In this document: in pieces, positions 31,592 through 40,786 of the stretch
Numbering within the stretch: position 1 is the stretch's first letter
Layout of the letters: every line of letters starts with the position of its first letter
NCBI RefSeq assembly: GCF_010448835.1
Contig: NZ_CP048409.1
Coordinates: 3,637,501 to 3,701,500, forward strand
Source: Draconibacterium halophilum
Lineage (GTDB): Bacteria; Bacteroidota; Bacteroidia; Bacteroidales; Prolixibacteraceae
DNA: 64,000 bases
Reading direction: 5' to 3'
Notes under the pieces: generated by a model
What the model saw: only the letters and a program-made list of their open reading frames with translations
Database searches by the model: none
What the model was told of the DNA's origin: nothing
Translations under genes and position numbers: made by a program

Positions 31592-31595
31592 AAGT

Positions 31596-31630
31596 GGGGA
31601 TTTTATCAGAAATGATGGAATCCCCTTTTT
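31596..31630 (+). terminator. Terminator after tRNA-Arg
   Basis: GGGGATT (31596-31602) pairs with AATCCCC (31619-31625), followed by TTTTT, starting five bases after the tRNA. Confidence 0.8.
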
Positions 31631-31807
31631 CATTTTCTCCCAGAACCTTTGCTATTTCAGGGGACGAGTTTACCATTTTTAGGAATTCTCTTTATAACTA
31701 TATTTTATACTGTCAAAGTTCCCGTATTAGGTCGTGTATCACTTCCGGTATCACTTGTGATATATGGAACTTTCTTTACCTGGAAACATGATAAGCTTTT
31801 TAGGCCA

Positions 31808-31854
31808 AACAAAAATCACCAAAAGATAATTGAGAACTTGTCTTTTGGTGATTT
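31808..31854 (-). terminator. Terminator after the first SusCD operon
   Basis: A perfect 14-bp stem (AAATCACCAAAAGA with TCTTTTGGTGATTT), followed on the minus strand by TTTTGTTTGG. It lies just downstream of the DUF3472-like gene. The stretch 31631-31807 holds nothing else recognised. Confidence 0.75.
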
Positions 31855-31901
31855 GCATTTGATAAACCTATAAGCTACCCCGTCTGCCCATAAAAAATGT
31901 A

Positions 31902-33242
31902 TTAATTCTCAGGCAGAGTACCAAATTCAATAACCGGAGATTCACCTAAAACCGGGCGCTCGTGATTCGTATCAATCTCAGAAGTTTCGCTGAAAAATCC
32001 ACAGTTTTTTAAGTAAAAGCCATTGTCGCCGTTTCTATACCCCCCGGCATAATCTAACCGTGCTTTATCGCGTGCAGTAGCGTCGGCGGTAAACTTTGCT
32101 TTGGTAACTTCGTGCCATGTGTCGTTCGTATCGTAAACCCATTGGTTATTGTAATAAGCCATGCGTTCAAGCGGTCCTGTTTTGGTGTCGAAGTTTTCCA
32201 AAAATGAATATAAGTTGGTTAAATAAGTACTTATTTTCGGACGTCGCCAGGTAGCGACAAAGAGCCACTCTTCTTGTTCAGTATCAAAAAACCAGGCCGA
32301 GTAATCGGTTGTATTTTCACTACTTGGTTCACCCTTCAATAAAAACCGGTAAGTAGTTCCTGCTTTCCAGTTCAACTGCATATAGCTTTGTCCGCCCGAG
32401 CCTTCATTTCCAAAATCGTTAGTTGTAGTATTTACACCTTTGGCAATAAGCTGAACACGCTGATCATCGGGGATAGTACTTGGATCATCAGTAGAATACG
32501 GACTCCATACCGAAAACAGTACTCTTCGTTCAGTGGAAGAATTTACCTGCATTCCGAAGTACCCCTGGCCAAAACCATTTGCCATGTAATACGATCCAAT
32601 TACGTCGTTACCTTCCGGAACTGTTATCTCGTTATAAAACCAAACAACGTCAGATGCCTCGGCGGGCACAATATATCCTAAATGCACAGAAGGGCCGCGG
32701 CGCCCCCAGTAGAAATAATCTTCGTTTGAAAAATGCACACCCGAACTGCAGGCTTCGCCTCCCAAAGTAATCGATTCAATTGATGCAAACTGTGCTCCGT
32801 CTTTATCCACACCTTGCAAATCGATATAATAATATCCCGGCGATGGAACTGTATATGAACCAACAAATACCGAACTGTTTGTTGTTGAGTTTATCTCAAT
32901 TTCTTTGGTTTGATTCAAGAAAGTTGCCTTAAGAGTTGAACTCCCCTCGCTTACTTTCCCTTTAATTCCAATATGAATTTCGCCTGCGGCCTCAACTCGG
33001 AAAAAGGTACGTAATACAGAAGAATTGTTGCTCCAGTTAAAACCGTTATAATCTGCTGTTTGAACTTGATCTCCAGCAACATTTGTAAAAAACCAACTAT
33101 TTCCTTCGCTAGGAACCTGGTGAGACATCGTTGGTGTTTCCTCTACCGGAGTTTCCTCTTTCTCGCAGGAAAGGGCAGTAAAAGGAAGTACCAGGATTAT
33201 AAATAGTATTTTCAAATTTAGTTTTGTTCTCATAGTGTTCAT
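31902..33242 (-). CDS. DUF3472/DUF5077-type lipoprotein of the SusCD operon
   Basis: A 446-aa lipoprotein, signal peptide ending LPFTALSC. A beta-sandwich N-terminal region (about 40-170, DUF5077-like) precedes a DUF3472-like domain (GYIVPAEASDVVWFYNEITVPEG and the GSYYMANGFGQGYFGMQ block). Such proteins are common in Bacteroidota glycan loci and probably bind carbohydrate, but no enzymatic activity is established from the sequence. It is last in the operon, 78 bases after SusD. The start may be Met4 rather than Met1. Confidence 0.75.
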   Translation of the reverse strand: MNTMRTKLNLKILFIILVLPFTALSCEKEETPVEETPTMSHQVPSEGNSWFFTNVAGDQVQTADYNGFNWSNNSSVLRTFFRVEAAGEIHIGIKGKVSEGSSTLKATFLNQTKEIEINSTTNSSVFVGSYTVPSPGYYYIDLQGVDKDGAQFASIESITLGGEACSSGVHFSNEDYFYWGRRGPSVHLGYIVPAEASDVVWFYNEITVPEGNDVIGSYYMANGFGQGYFGMQVNSSTERRVLFSVWSPYSTDDPSTIPDDQRVQLIAKGVNTTTNDFGNEGSGGQSYMQLNWKAGTTYRFLLKGEPSSENTTDYSAWFFDTEQEEWLFVATWRRPKISTYLTNLYSFLENFDTKTGPLERMAYYNNQWVYDTNDTWHEVTKAKFTADATARDKARLDYAGGYRNGDNGFYLKNCGFFSETSEIDTNHERPVLGESPVIEFGTLPEN

Positions 33243-33320
33243 GTATAATAATAAAAATCAGACCCCCGAAATGTAAAGATACACCCAAAGAGCCTGATTT
33301 ATTATCTATTTATTTATTGA

Positions 33321-34981
33321 TTATGGATTTTGAATTAAGTTTGGTTGTGCTAAAATCTGATCCTCAGGAATGTAATCAACAACACGAGGACTGGTAGCCG
33401 GAACAGTTAACATTGGATTAGATCCACGGTCGTGAGTTCCCGGATAACGACGGTCTAAAGTCAATCCATTTCTGAAAATATCGTAACGACGATGTGCTTC
33501 AAAAGCCAACTCAAGACGACGTTCTTCAAGTATAATGTCCATAATAGTTTTGTCCTCCGGAACAGCAGTATAAGCCGGAATATTTGCACGTTCTCTTATC
33601 AGATTTAAATCTTCCAGAGCACCTTCGGTGTTGCCTGTTTTAGCTCGTGCCTCGGCGCGGTTAAGGTACATCTCAGCTAAACGCGAGATAATTGGCGAGA
33701 ATAACTGCGGCTGCCCTTCCTGGTTCGAACATTTTATTACAAAGAATTTCGGGTAGCCCTGGCGGACCGGCATTTTTTTATCTAAACGCACGTAGGTTTT
33801 TCCACTAATGTGTTCGCCTTCGGTGATGTAATATTTTGTTACGCCATCAATATCTTCGGTCATTACAGTTTGTGTACCGTTGTACTCGTACTCCCAGCTA
33901 TCTCCGTTACTTGTAACGTCATACATTTTAAACATTCTCGAACCTTCAGGAGAAGACTTGTCGTATGAATAAGTAATTTCATAGGTTTCGCCATCGTTAT
34001 ATTGTGGCTCGATAAATTTATGTCTTCTGTCATCTGGATTTTGATCCAACAGATCGCGGTAAGGTTCTGAAGCATACATTTCGCCCCAGCCAACTCCGTC
34101 AATTGTGGCATACATTCCACCGAAAGCATACCAACCGTAGTCATCTTCATCCTTTAATGCGCGACAAGCAAAAATTACTTCCGAATTATCTTCAGGAACC
34201 ATTGTTGGGAACGTTTCATAATCCGATCCCTGCAACAGTGCAAAATCGTTCGACTCAATCACCTCGGTAGCAAAACTTGCTGCTTTGGCATTGTCGTCCA
34301 TGTACAAATAAACTCTCGACAGCAACGCTTTGGCTGCTTGCTCTGAAGCGTAAATGTTGTATTCAGCATCAATTCGTTTAAAGCCACTCATCAGTTCAGC
34401 TCCTGTTGTCAGGTCTTCGATGATCAGATCATAAACCTCTTTAACAGTAGCGCGCGGAGGCATGTTATCAACATCAGGTTCTGCATCTAAAACAATAGGA
34501 ACACCCCAGTTATTGGTAGGATCCTGGGTATAAGGACGGCCCCAAATATTAACCAGGTTAAAGTAGAAAAAAGCACGCAGGTAATACATTTCGCCAATTA
34601 CGTGGTTCATTCTGTCGGTACCTTGCTGAGCTTTCGCAATAACTTTGTTGGCGTTCACAATACCCTTGTAACAAGTAGACCACAAACTGTTTAAGTGGTA
34701 GTTTGTTGGGGTATGCTGATAGTTGTACATGTAGTACAAATGGTCGGTAGTCGATCCACTCAATGCAATGTTATCGCCACCAAATTCGCCATGAAAATGG
34801 TAAGGACGCATAAATGTATTGGTTTTTAATAAGGCGTAAGTTCCTAATGCGGCTGCCTCAATTCCTAACTCGTCGGCAAACACCATTTCATCCGATAAAT
34901 CCTGAAACGGATCTCTGCTAATGTCGCAAGCAACAAAAGAGAGCGTTAGAAGTATTGCTATAAAAGAATATATTTTTTCAT
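33321..34981 (-). CDS. SusD/RagB outer-membrane glycan-binding lipoprotein, start region frameshifted
   Basis: A SusD-like protein that should cap the adjacent SusC transporter and capture glycan outside the cell. The intact frame gives 521 aa from Met at 34886. It has TPR-type helices and the C-terminal SusD block (EERRLELAFEAHRRYDIFRNGL). The frame stays open upstream of 34886 and encodes SFIAILLTLSFVACD, a lipoprotein signal, but with no start codon. An ATG at 34981 followed by AAAAAA runs into a stop after MKKYILL. One more A in that run (34973-34978) would give MKKIYSFIAILLTLSFVAC. So either one base is missing, the gene is broken, or the tract slips. Its paralogue at 43089-44582 is normal. 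Confidence 0.85.
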
Positions 34982-35014
34982 CTTAATACTGTTATTCATG
35001 AATATTTTTTTTGC

Positions 35015-38014
35015 TTAAAAGTCGATTTTAACTCCTGCCATAATCTTTTTCGATAGTGGATAAAGCGCACCTGTTTCAGGATCCATACCCGACCAATCGG
35101 TAATAGTAACCAGGTTGTCGCCACTAATGTAAACCGAAGCATTTTTAACTTTAATAGCATCGGTAGCTACTTTAGGCAAGCGGTACGATAGCGTTACATT
35201 ACGTAAACGAACATAACTGGCATCTTCCAGGTAACGTGATGAGTTTTTGTTTGCGTTTACACCTCCGTTAAATGGTTTTGGATGTGTAGCAATGTCGCCG
35301 GGTTTTTCCCAACGGTTCCAACCATCGGCAAGGTTCATGTTGTTAAACGATGCATACGAACCATCGCTGTCGAATAACTCGCGGTTACTGTTGTATTTGT
35401 AAATATCTTCAACAAAACTAATGTTCGCAGTTAAGGTAAAATCATCGAAAGTAAGTGTGTTTAAAATACCACCGGTATAAGTTGGTGTTCCTTTCGAACC
35501 GACAAATTGCAAGGTAGCACTGGCATAATCCGATGTAAGTTCAGTCGACTCTGTTCCATCTTCGTTCTCTACAACTTTTTCCCACAGTGGTTCACCATTT
35601 GATGGATTTGCACCGTACCAAATACGCTGGTAGTAAGAATCCATGTCGTAACCCTGCTCAATACGAACGTTACCCGAAGTATATGCTTTATCTTCGAATA
35701 ATTCTTTTACCTGGTTTTTGTTATAGGCCAGGTTAATGGTCATGTTCCACTTTAATCTCGAGGTTTTTACGATCTCAGGCGTTACCGATAATTCGTAACC
35801 TTTGTTGGTAACACGACCTACATTCATCCAAATACCATTGTAACCTGACAAAGCAGGAAGTGGTACATAAGTTAACAGGTTGTCGCTGTTTTTATAATAC
35901 AAATCGAGGTTTAAACCAACGCGGTTAAATAAACGAGTATTAATGGCAGTATTGTAGCTGGTAACTTTCTCCCAACTAATATCAGGATTTCCTTTTTGGT
36001 AGGGCGTTGCAGCACTGTTTCCATTGTATTGGGCAACAAATGCGTAGTAACCAAGGTACTGGAATCCACCAGGAGCATTACCAACCTGTCCCATACTGGC
36101 TGACCACTTTAGTACGTCTACCCATTTAAGGTTGCTCATAAAATCTTCGTGATGCAGGTTCCAACCTACACTTGCCGACCAGAAATTACCGTACTGATTA
36201 TTCGGACCAAAACTACTTGACCCCTGACGGTTAAACGATGCTGTTGCCAAATACTTATTGTCGTATGCATATTGTAAATTAACCAACATACTTTGCTTGG
36301 CACTCTCCCACTTCGATCCTCCAACACCAACTGCTTCGGCCGTTGCGTTTAGTACAGTTAAACCTGCCGCAACACCTTTACCTGTGGCATTAGCGCCATC
36401 CGAATAATAATCGCTGTACTCCCAGGCTACAAATGCATTCAGGTTATGGTTATCAATGGTTTTTTTGAAACGAAGCATCTGGTTGGTAAAACGTGTTCTG
36501 CTAAAGCTATACGCTTCATATAATCTTCCCCGGTCGGCCTGACCACTTATCGAACGCGGATCGGTATAAGATTCGTTTTGTCCGTTACCAAGCGCAACAT
36601 TGTTCATTGATGAGAAAGTAAGCCAGTCGTTTATTTTGTAATCAATACCTATATTAATGCGGAAATTATTACCGCGCGATTTGCCGTAATTGTATTGCAG
36701 ATCGTACAAATAGTTGTTTTCATCACGACCATACCACACTTTATCGTTTTCAAGCAGGTATTCTTTTCCGCTATCAACCCGTGGGTCTAAAACCGATCCG
36801 TCGGGCAAATAAGGCTCGTCCCACGGCATGTAGGTAAACATGTTATAAGTAGAGTGTTCCTGGCTGTACGTGTTGGTATAATTACCTGAAAGATTAGCTT
36901 TAATCGTCAGTCGTTTTGATGCATTTACTTCAATGTTTGCAATACCCGAAAAACGTTCGTATTCATAACCTTTTAAAGCACCGGTTTCGTTGTAGTAAGT
37001 ACCTGACAAATAGGCCAGAATTTTTTCCGTTCCTCCCGAATAGTTTACGTTGTATTCCTGTGCTTGTCCGGTTTGGGTTCCTATGTTCATCCAGTCGGTA
37101 TCGGTATTCAATACATCTTCGGTTACGTTAGGATTCCATGTTTTTTGGTAATCGTATAATTCCTGAGAATTCATAACCGAAAAGTTTCCGGTATTAAATG
37201 TGGTGGCACCGTACGATGCATTAACATTAACAACAGATACTCCTTTTTTTGCTCTTTTGGTTTGCAGCAAAATAACACCATTTGCCGCCAACGAACCGTA
37301 TAATGAAGTTGCCGATGCATCTTTTAATACAGTAATACTCTCAATATCATCAGGACTATATCCGGGATCGTCGTTACCCATAATAATACCATCCACAACC
37401 CACAGCGGTTTAGTGGTACCCGAAAGCGAACCTTTACCACGAATAGTGATTTGTGTGCCCGCACCAGGCTTACCACTGCTTGTACTGGTGTGCATACCTG
37501 CAACTTTACCCTGTAACATGGCCGCTACGTTAGGAGAAAAAACATCCTGTAGCTCTTCTGCATCTATGGCAACTGCCGAACCTGTTAGATTCGACTTTTT
37601 TGTCGTTCCGTAGGCAACAACCATTACCTCATCCAAATCGGTAGTAGAACTTTCCATCGCAACATCAATTGACGTTTTACCTTCAGTTGCAATTTCCTGG
37701 CTTTGGTAACCTATGAACGAAAACACCAAAGTTACATTGGATTCCGGCACATTAAGCGAATATTTTCCATCCATATCGGTTGTTATACCGTTGGTGGTGC
37801 CTTTTACGATAATACTAACGCCCGGCAACGATTCGTTGTTGGTCTTATCTACTACCTGCCCGGTGATTGTGGTTGTTTGTGCATTTGCAAATGTGGCAAA
37901 TACAGCCATAAAAACAACCAAACTAATTGCCTTGTATATGCCCGACAGAAAGCTGCTATTCTGGCTTTCATTATTGTTTTTTCGATAGAAATCGAAATGT
38001 TGTAAATATCTCAT
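35015..38014 (-). CDS. SusC/RagA TonB-dependent outer-membrane transporter, no STN domain
   Basis: A 999-aa TonB-dependent transporter. A signal peptide ending FANAQ (about residue 45) is followed by a carboxypeptidase-regulatory-like domain (TTITGQVVDKTNNESLPGVSI), a plug domain with the SusC signature (VMVVAYGTTKKSNLTGS) and a 22-strand barrel ending in Phe. It lacks the N-terminal STN signalling domain present in the SusC at 44582-47791, so it should transport but not signal. It pairs with the SusD gene downstream. Its operon begins at the ECF-type promoter at 39105-39131. Confidence 0.94.
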   Translation of the reverse strand: MRYLQHFDFYRKNNNESQNSSFLSGIYKAISLVVFMAVFATFANAQTTTITGQVVDKTNNESLPGVSIIVKGTTNGITTDMDGKYSLNVPESNVTLVFSFIGYQSQEIATEGKTSIDVAMESSTTDLDEVMVVAYGTTKKSNLTGSAVAIDAEELQDVFSPNVAAMLQGKVAGMHTSTSSGKPGAGTQITIRGKGSLSGTTKPLWVVDGIIMGNDDPGYSPDDIESITVLKDASATSLYGSLAANGVILLQTKRAKKGVSVVNVNASYGATTFNTGNFSVMNSQELYDYQKTWNPNVTEDVLNTDTDWMNIGTQTGQAQEYNVNYSGGTEKILAYLSGTYYNETGALKGYEYERFSGIANIEVNASKRLTIKANLSGNYTNTYSQEHSTYNMFTYMPWDEPYLPDGSVLDPRVDSGKEYLLENDKVWYGRDENNYLYDLQYNYGKSRGNNFRINIGIDYKINDWLTFSSMNNVALGNGQNESYTDPRSISGQADRGRLYEAYSFSRTRFTNQMLRFKKTIDNHNLNAFVAWEYSDYYSDGANATGKGVAAGLTVLNATAEAVGVGGSKWESAKQSMLVNLQYAYDNKYLATASFNRQGSSSFGPNNQYGNFWSASVGWNLHHEDFMSNLKWVDVLKWSASMGQVGNAPGGFQYLGYYAFVAQYNGNSAATPYQKGNPDISWEKVTSYNTAINTRLFNRVGLNLDLYYKNSDNLLTYVPLPALSGYNGIWMNVGRVTNKGYELSVTPEIVKTSRLKWNMTINLAYNKNQVKELFEDKAYTSGNVRIEQGYDMDSYYQRIWYGANPSNGEPLWEKVVENEDGTESTELTSDYASATLQFVGSKGTPTYTGGILNTLTFDDFTLTANISFVEDIYKYNSNRELFDSDGSYASFNNMNLADGWNRWEKPGDIATHPKPFNGGVNANKNSSRYLEDASYVRLRNVTLSYRLPKVATDAIKVKNASVYISGDNLVTITDWSGMDPETGALYPLSKKIMAGVKIDF

Positions 38015-38084
38015 ATTTATTGTCTTTGTTCTGGAATTGTTGAATTACTTTTTATTCACCTTATTATTCGTAATCGTGTTGGCA

Positions 38085-38998
38085 CTAATAGGGTAATAAA
38101 CCATCATCGAAAACTTTAATCTCACTCATTGTAGTGTGGGTTAATCCCGGAGTACGTGTTTCAACAATTCGAATTCTAAAGTATTTTGAAGAATAATTTT
38201 TGTCGAGAGAAACGTCGTTTTTTGAAGGACGGGCTGCGGTTTCTAGCACATCTGAAGTCCAGACGGTGGTATAATCAACTCCATCGGCACTGGTTTGCAC
38301 ATCAAATTGTACCGGGTCATTTCCGCGTTGGCTGGAGCTTCTTGTCCAGAACTGGAAACCACCGATGTTTTTAGCTTCGGCAAATGTAATTTGAATGTAG
38401 TGAGGAAGCGGTGCTACACCACCCGACCATGCCGAATGCCAGTAGGTATTAAAATCATTATCAACCAAGGCCTCTTTTGGCCCTCTGAAGCCTCCTGAGT
38501 ATAAGTATCAATCATGTCCGGAGTTAAGGCATGGAACGTTTTTCCTGCCTTTGTAGAAAAAGCAACGGTTTCACCATACGAAGTTCCTGCTTCGTTAGCA
38601 GCATAGGCACGAACTTTATAATCCGATTTTGCTGTTAAACCACTTAAAGTTACCGAATAGTCCCAATATTCTTCGGCTATTCCTTCCTTGGTAAATTCCC
38701 CAACAGCCACGAAGTTGTCCATTGTTGTGGGCTCCTTGTCTTCATCGGTCCAGCAAATACCCATTGCAATTATTTCCGCTCCCCCATTATCGGTAACAGT
38801 ACCACTAATAACGGCATTAATGTCAGCAATGTCGGTAACTTCGCCGGTAGTTGTGGTTGGCAAGGTACCAACTTCTTCGTCGTCGCAACTGGCAGTAAAG
38901 AAAACTGCTGCCAATGCAAGCATAAAAACGGAGCATTTGGCAATACCGTTTTGCCGCATTTTTTGATAATTACTTCTTTTCATTTTTTGATTTTTCAT
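38085..38998 (-). pseudogene. Surface glycan-binding lipoprotein with F5/8 type C domain, frameshifted
   Basis: Two frames together encode one protein. The first (38414-38998) has a lipoprotein signal ending FFTASCDD and a fibronectin-like domain (CWTDEDKEPT...YKVRAYAANEAGTSYGE). The second (38085-38468) holds a complete F5/8 type C (CBM32-like) domain from PKEALVDNDFNTYWHS to the end. They join if one base is added near 38481 (GAGGG-CCA), giving SEGPKEALVDND. It is first in the SusCD operon, the place of a SusE-like glycan-binding protein. The shift is either a real lesion or a sequencing indel. Confidence 0.75.
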
Positions 38999-39104
38999 AG
39001 ATTAATTTGTTTTGCATAACCAATATTTGGATTGGTTGATAGTTCTTATTTTTCATCTACTCAGTGTGGCACAGAAACGAGTTCTCGCCAATTATTTATT
39101 AACT

Positions 39105-39131
39105 GACGAGCCTCAATCCTGAGCACCCTAC
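39105..39131 (-). promoter_or_regulatory. ECF-type promoter A, first SusCD operon
   Basis: GTAGGGTG (39131-39124), exactly 15 nt, CGTC (39108-39105) on the minus strand, about 100 nt before the lipoprotein start at 38998. One of four identical sites in the window. The rest of 38999-39315 holds nothing else recognised. Confidence 0.8.
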
Positions 39132-39315
39132 ATCAAAAGTTGATAAAAATGAAAGAAAAGTAAATTATTGTCTTTTTACGTATCCATATAACGACATAGT
39201 GATTACATATCAATCAAATTGAAGCAATATGCAAATTAATATAATTTGGGTTAAACAATAGGGGAACACATAATTTGCCCCGAAAAAAAGTCAGCCCGAA
39301 GCATACTATTCTGAT

Positions 39316-40008
39316 TTAACGATAGGCTTCGCCAAATCTTTGAAGTTTTAAAATTCCTATTTTTCTACCTTTGGTTTGTATAAGTCTTCTTTTTCTTAAG
39401 TCTGATATTATTCGTATTGTATTTTCTTCGTTAGCTCCAATGTGCCCGGCGATTTCAAATCGTTTTATCGGAACGTTAATCATATTGTCCTCATCTAAAT
39501 TAAATCGCTCGCGCAAATCCAGTAAGAGATCAATTATTCGCTGTCTGTTTGATTTTTGAGAAAAACTAATAATGGTGTTTTGAGCAACTCTTAACTCGCG
39601 ACTGCTTTGTTCCAATAGCATTTTTCTAACCTGAACACTATGGGCGAAAAGTTTAGTAACAATTTTAATAGGTACAAATATCAGACGGGCTTTTTCCATA
39701 CAGGTTGTAAACTCGGTAGCAGGTATTTGGTTAAGTGCCGAATCGAAGCCAACCATTTCGTTATAGCTGAGTAACTGATAGATTTGTTCTTTATTTTTAG
39801 AACCAATTTTGAATTGTTTTAAAACACCGCGTTCGATAAAATAAATACCTTTTAATTTTTGACCGGGCCGGTAAAGGGTTTCTCCAACATTCAGTTCAAC
39901 CAACTCAAGGTCTTTACTTATTTCTTCCAGCTCATCAAGCGTTAAGTGCTTAAATATATGAATAAACCGAAGGTTTATGGTTTTACTATTTAGTCTGCTT
40001 CTTTTCAA
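39316..40008 (-). CDS. Crp/Fnr family transcriptional regulator
   Basis: A 230-aa regulator with an N-terminal cyclic-nucleotide-binding-like beta barrel (about 25-145, LYRPGQKLKGIYFIERGVLKQF) and a C-terminal winged helix (about 160-225, FEIAGHIGANEENTIRIISDLRKRRLI). No Fnr-type cysteine cluster is seen. The effector is unknown. It lies beyond the ECF sigma gene and has its own ECF-type promoter, so it is probably a second-tier regulator of the glycan response. Confidence 0.9.
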   Translation of the reverse strand: MKRSRLNSKTINLRFIHIFKHLTLDELEEISKDLELVELNVGETLYRPGQKLKGIYFIERGVLKQFKIGSKNKEQIYQLLSYNEMVGFDSALNQIPATEFTTCMEKARLIFVPIKIVTKLFAHSVQVRKMLLEQSSRELRVAQNTIISFSQKSNRQRIIDLLLDLRERFNLDEDNMINVPIKRFEIAGHIGANEENTIRIISDLRKRRLIQTKGRKIGILKLQRFGEAYR

Positions 40009-40064
40009 AACTACCTCACTATTTATGCACTTAACAATGTAATTAATTTGCTGTTTGATTTATA

Positions 40065-40091
40065 GACGAAAATGAGAACCAAACACCCTAC
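40065..40091 (-). promoter_or_regulatory. ECF-type promoter B, Crp/Fnr gene
   Basis: GTAGGGTG (40091-40084), N15, CGTC (40068-40065) on the minus strand, in the gap between the sigma factor stop and the Crp start at 40008. Confidence 0.8.
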
Positions 40092-40100
40092 TACAGAAAA

Positions 40101-40688
40101 TTACAATTGAGATATTTTGTATAGCAGAAGTAATAAGGGGAGGTAATCTTTTAGTTCGGTGCGCAGTGTTTTTAATGCCCGGCTAATCAGTGCTTCCACC
40201 CCTTTTACCGAAATATCCATTTTTTCAGCAATTTCAGGATAAGTGAGCTCTTCGAACCGGCTATATTCAAATGCAATTCGGCAGCGCTCCGGTAAATTCG
40301 ATAATGCTACAATTAATTTTTCCTCGAATTCATGAGCAAGTACCAGATTCTCGGTAGTATTTTCGGCTTCATCATTCAACGATTGCTGTTGATGTGTTTT
40401 ATTAATTACGTTTACCTTTCGCATGTAATCGATGCATTGGTTACGCACCATAGATGTCAGATAGCTGGGCAGATTTTTTATTGACTCGGCCTGTTCGCGT
40501 TTTCCCCACAGTTTTATAAACGATTCCTGAACGATTCCCTGAGCAGTGTCAATATCCTTTACATACACAGTTGCCTGCGCACAAAGTGCTTTGTAATATT
40601 TCCTGAAAATATAGTCAAAAGCTCTTTCCTGCCCTTTGGCAAGCTCTGCTAACACGAAGCTGTTATTTTGGATTTCGCTTTCCGGCAT
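40101..40688 (-). CDS. ECF RNA polymerase sigma factor (Bacteroidota type)
   Basis: A 195-aa ECF sigma factor with region 2 (FDYIFRKYYKALCAQATVYVKD, DTAQGIVQESFIKLW) and region 4 (LPERCRIAFEYSRFEELTYPEIAEKMDISVKGVEALISRALKTL). It has no extra domains. It would direct polymerase to promoters of the glycan system when released by the FecR protein at 47969-49015. Unusually it is the last gene of the FecR-SusC-SusD operon, not next to FecR. No separate GTAGGGTG site precedes it, so transcription from promoter C would create positive feedback. A hairpin (GGCTTTA/TAAAGCC) lies in the 98-bp gap before it. Confidence 0.93.
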   Translation of the reverse strand: MPESEIQNNSFVLAELAKGQERAFDYIFRKYYKALCAQATVYVKDIDTAQGIVQESFIKLWGKREQAESIKNLPSYLTSMVRNQCIDYMRKVNVINKTHQQQSLNDEAENTTENLVLAHEFEEKLIVALSNLPERCRIAFEYSRFEELTYPEIAEKMDISVKGVEALISRALKTLRTELKDYLPLLLLLYKISQL

Positions 40689-40786
40689 TGCTGTTTTCTT
40701 ACGGCTTTAATATAGCCAATAAAGCCTAATTACATGTTTTACTCACTCTTGCTATTAGTAATTTCAAGTGCCATTTCTGCTGCCTT

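Noticed and set aside
31594..31873. Small frames after tRNA-Arg
   Set aside because: They overlap the tRNA terminator and lack a ribosome-binding region or recognisable protein features.
40689..40786. Separate ECF-type promoter for the sigma gene
   Set aside because: No GTAGGGTG or CGTC pair at the right spacing is present; only a small hairpin is seen.
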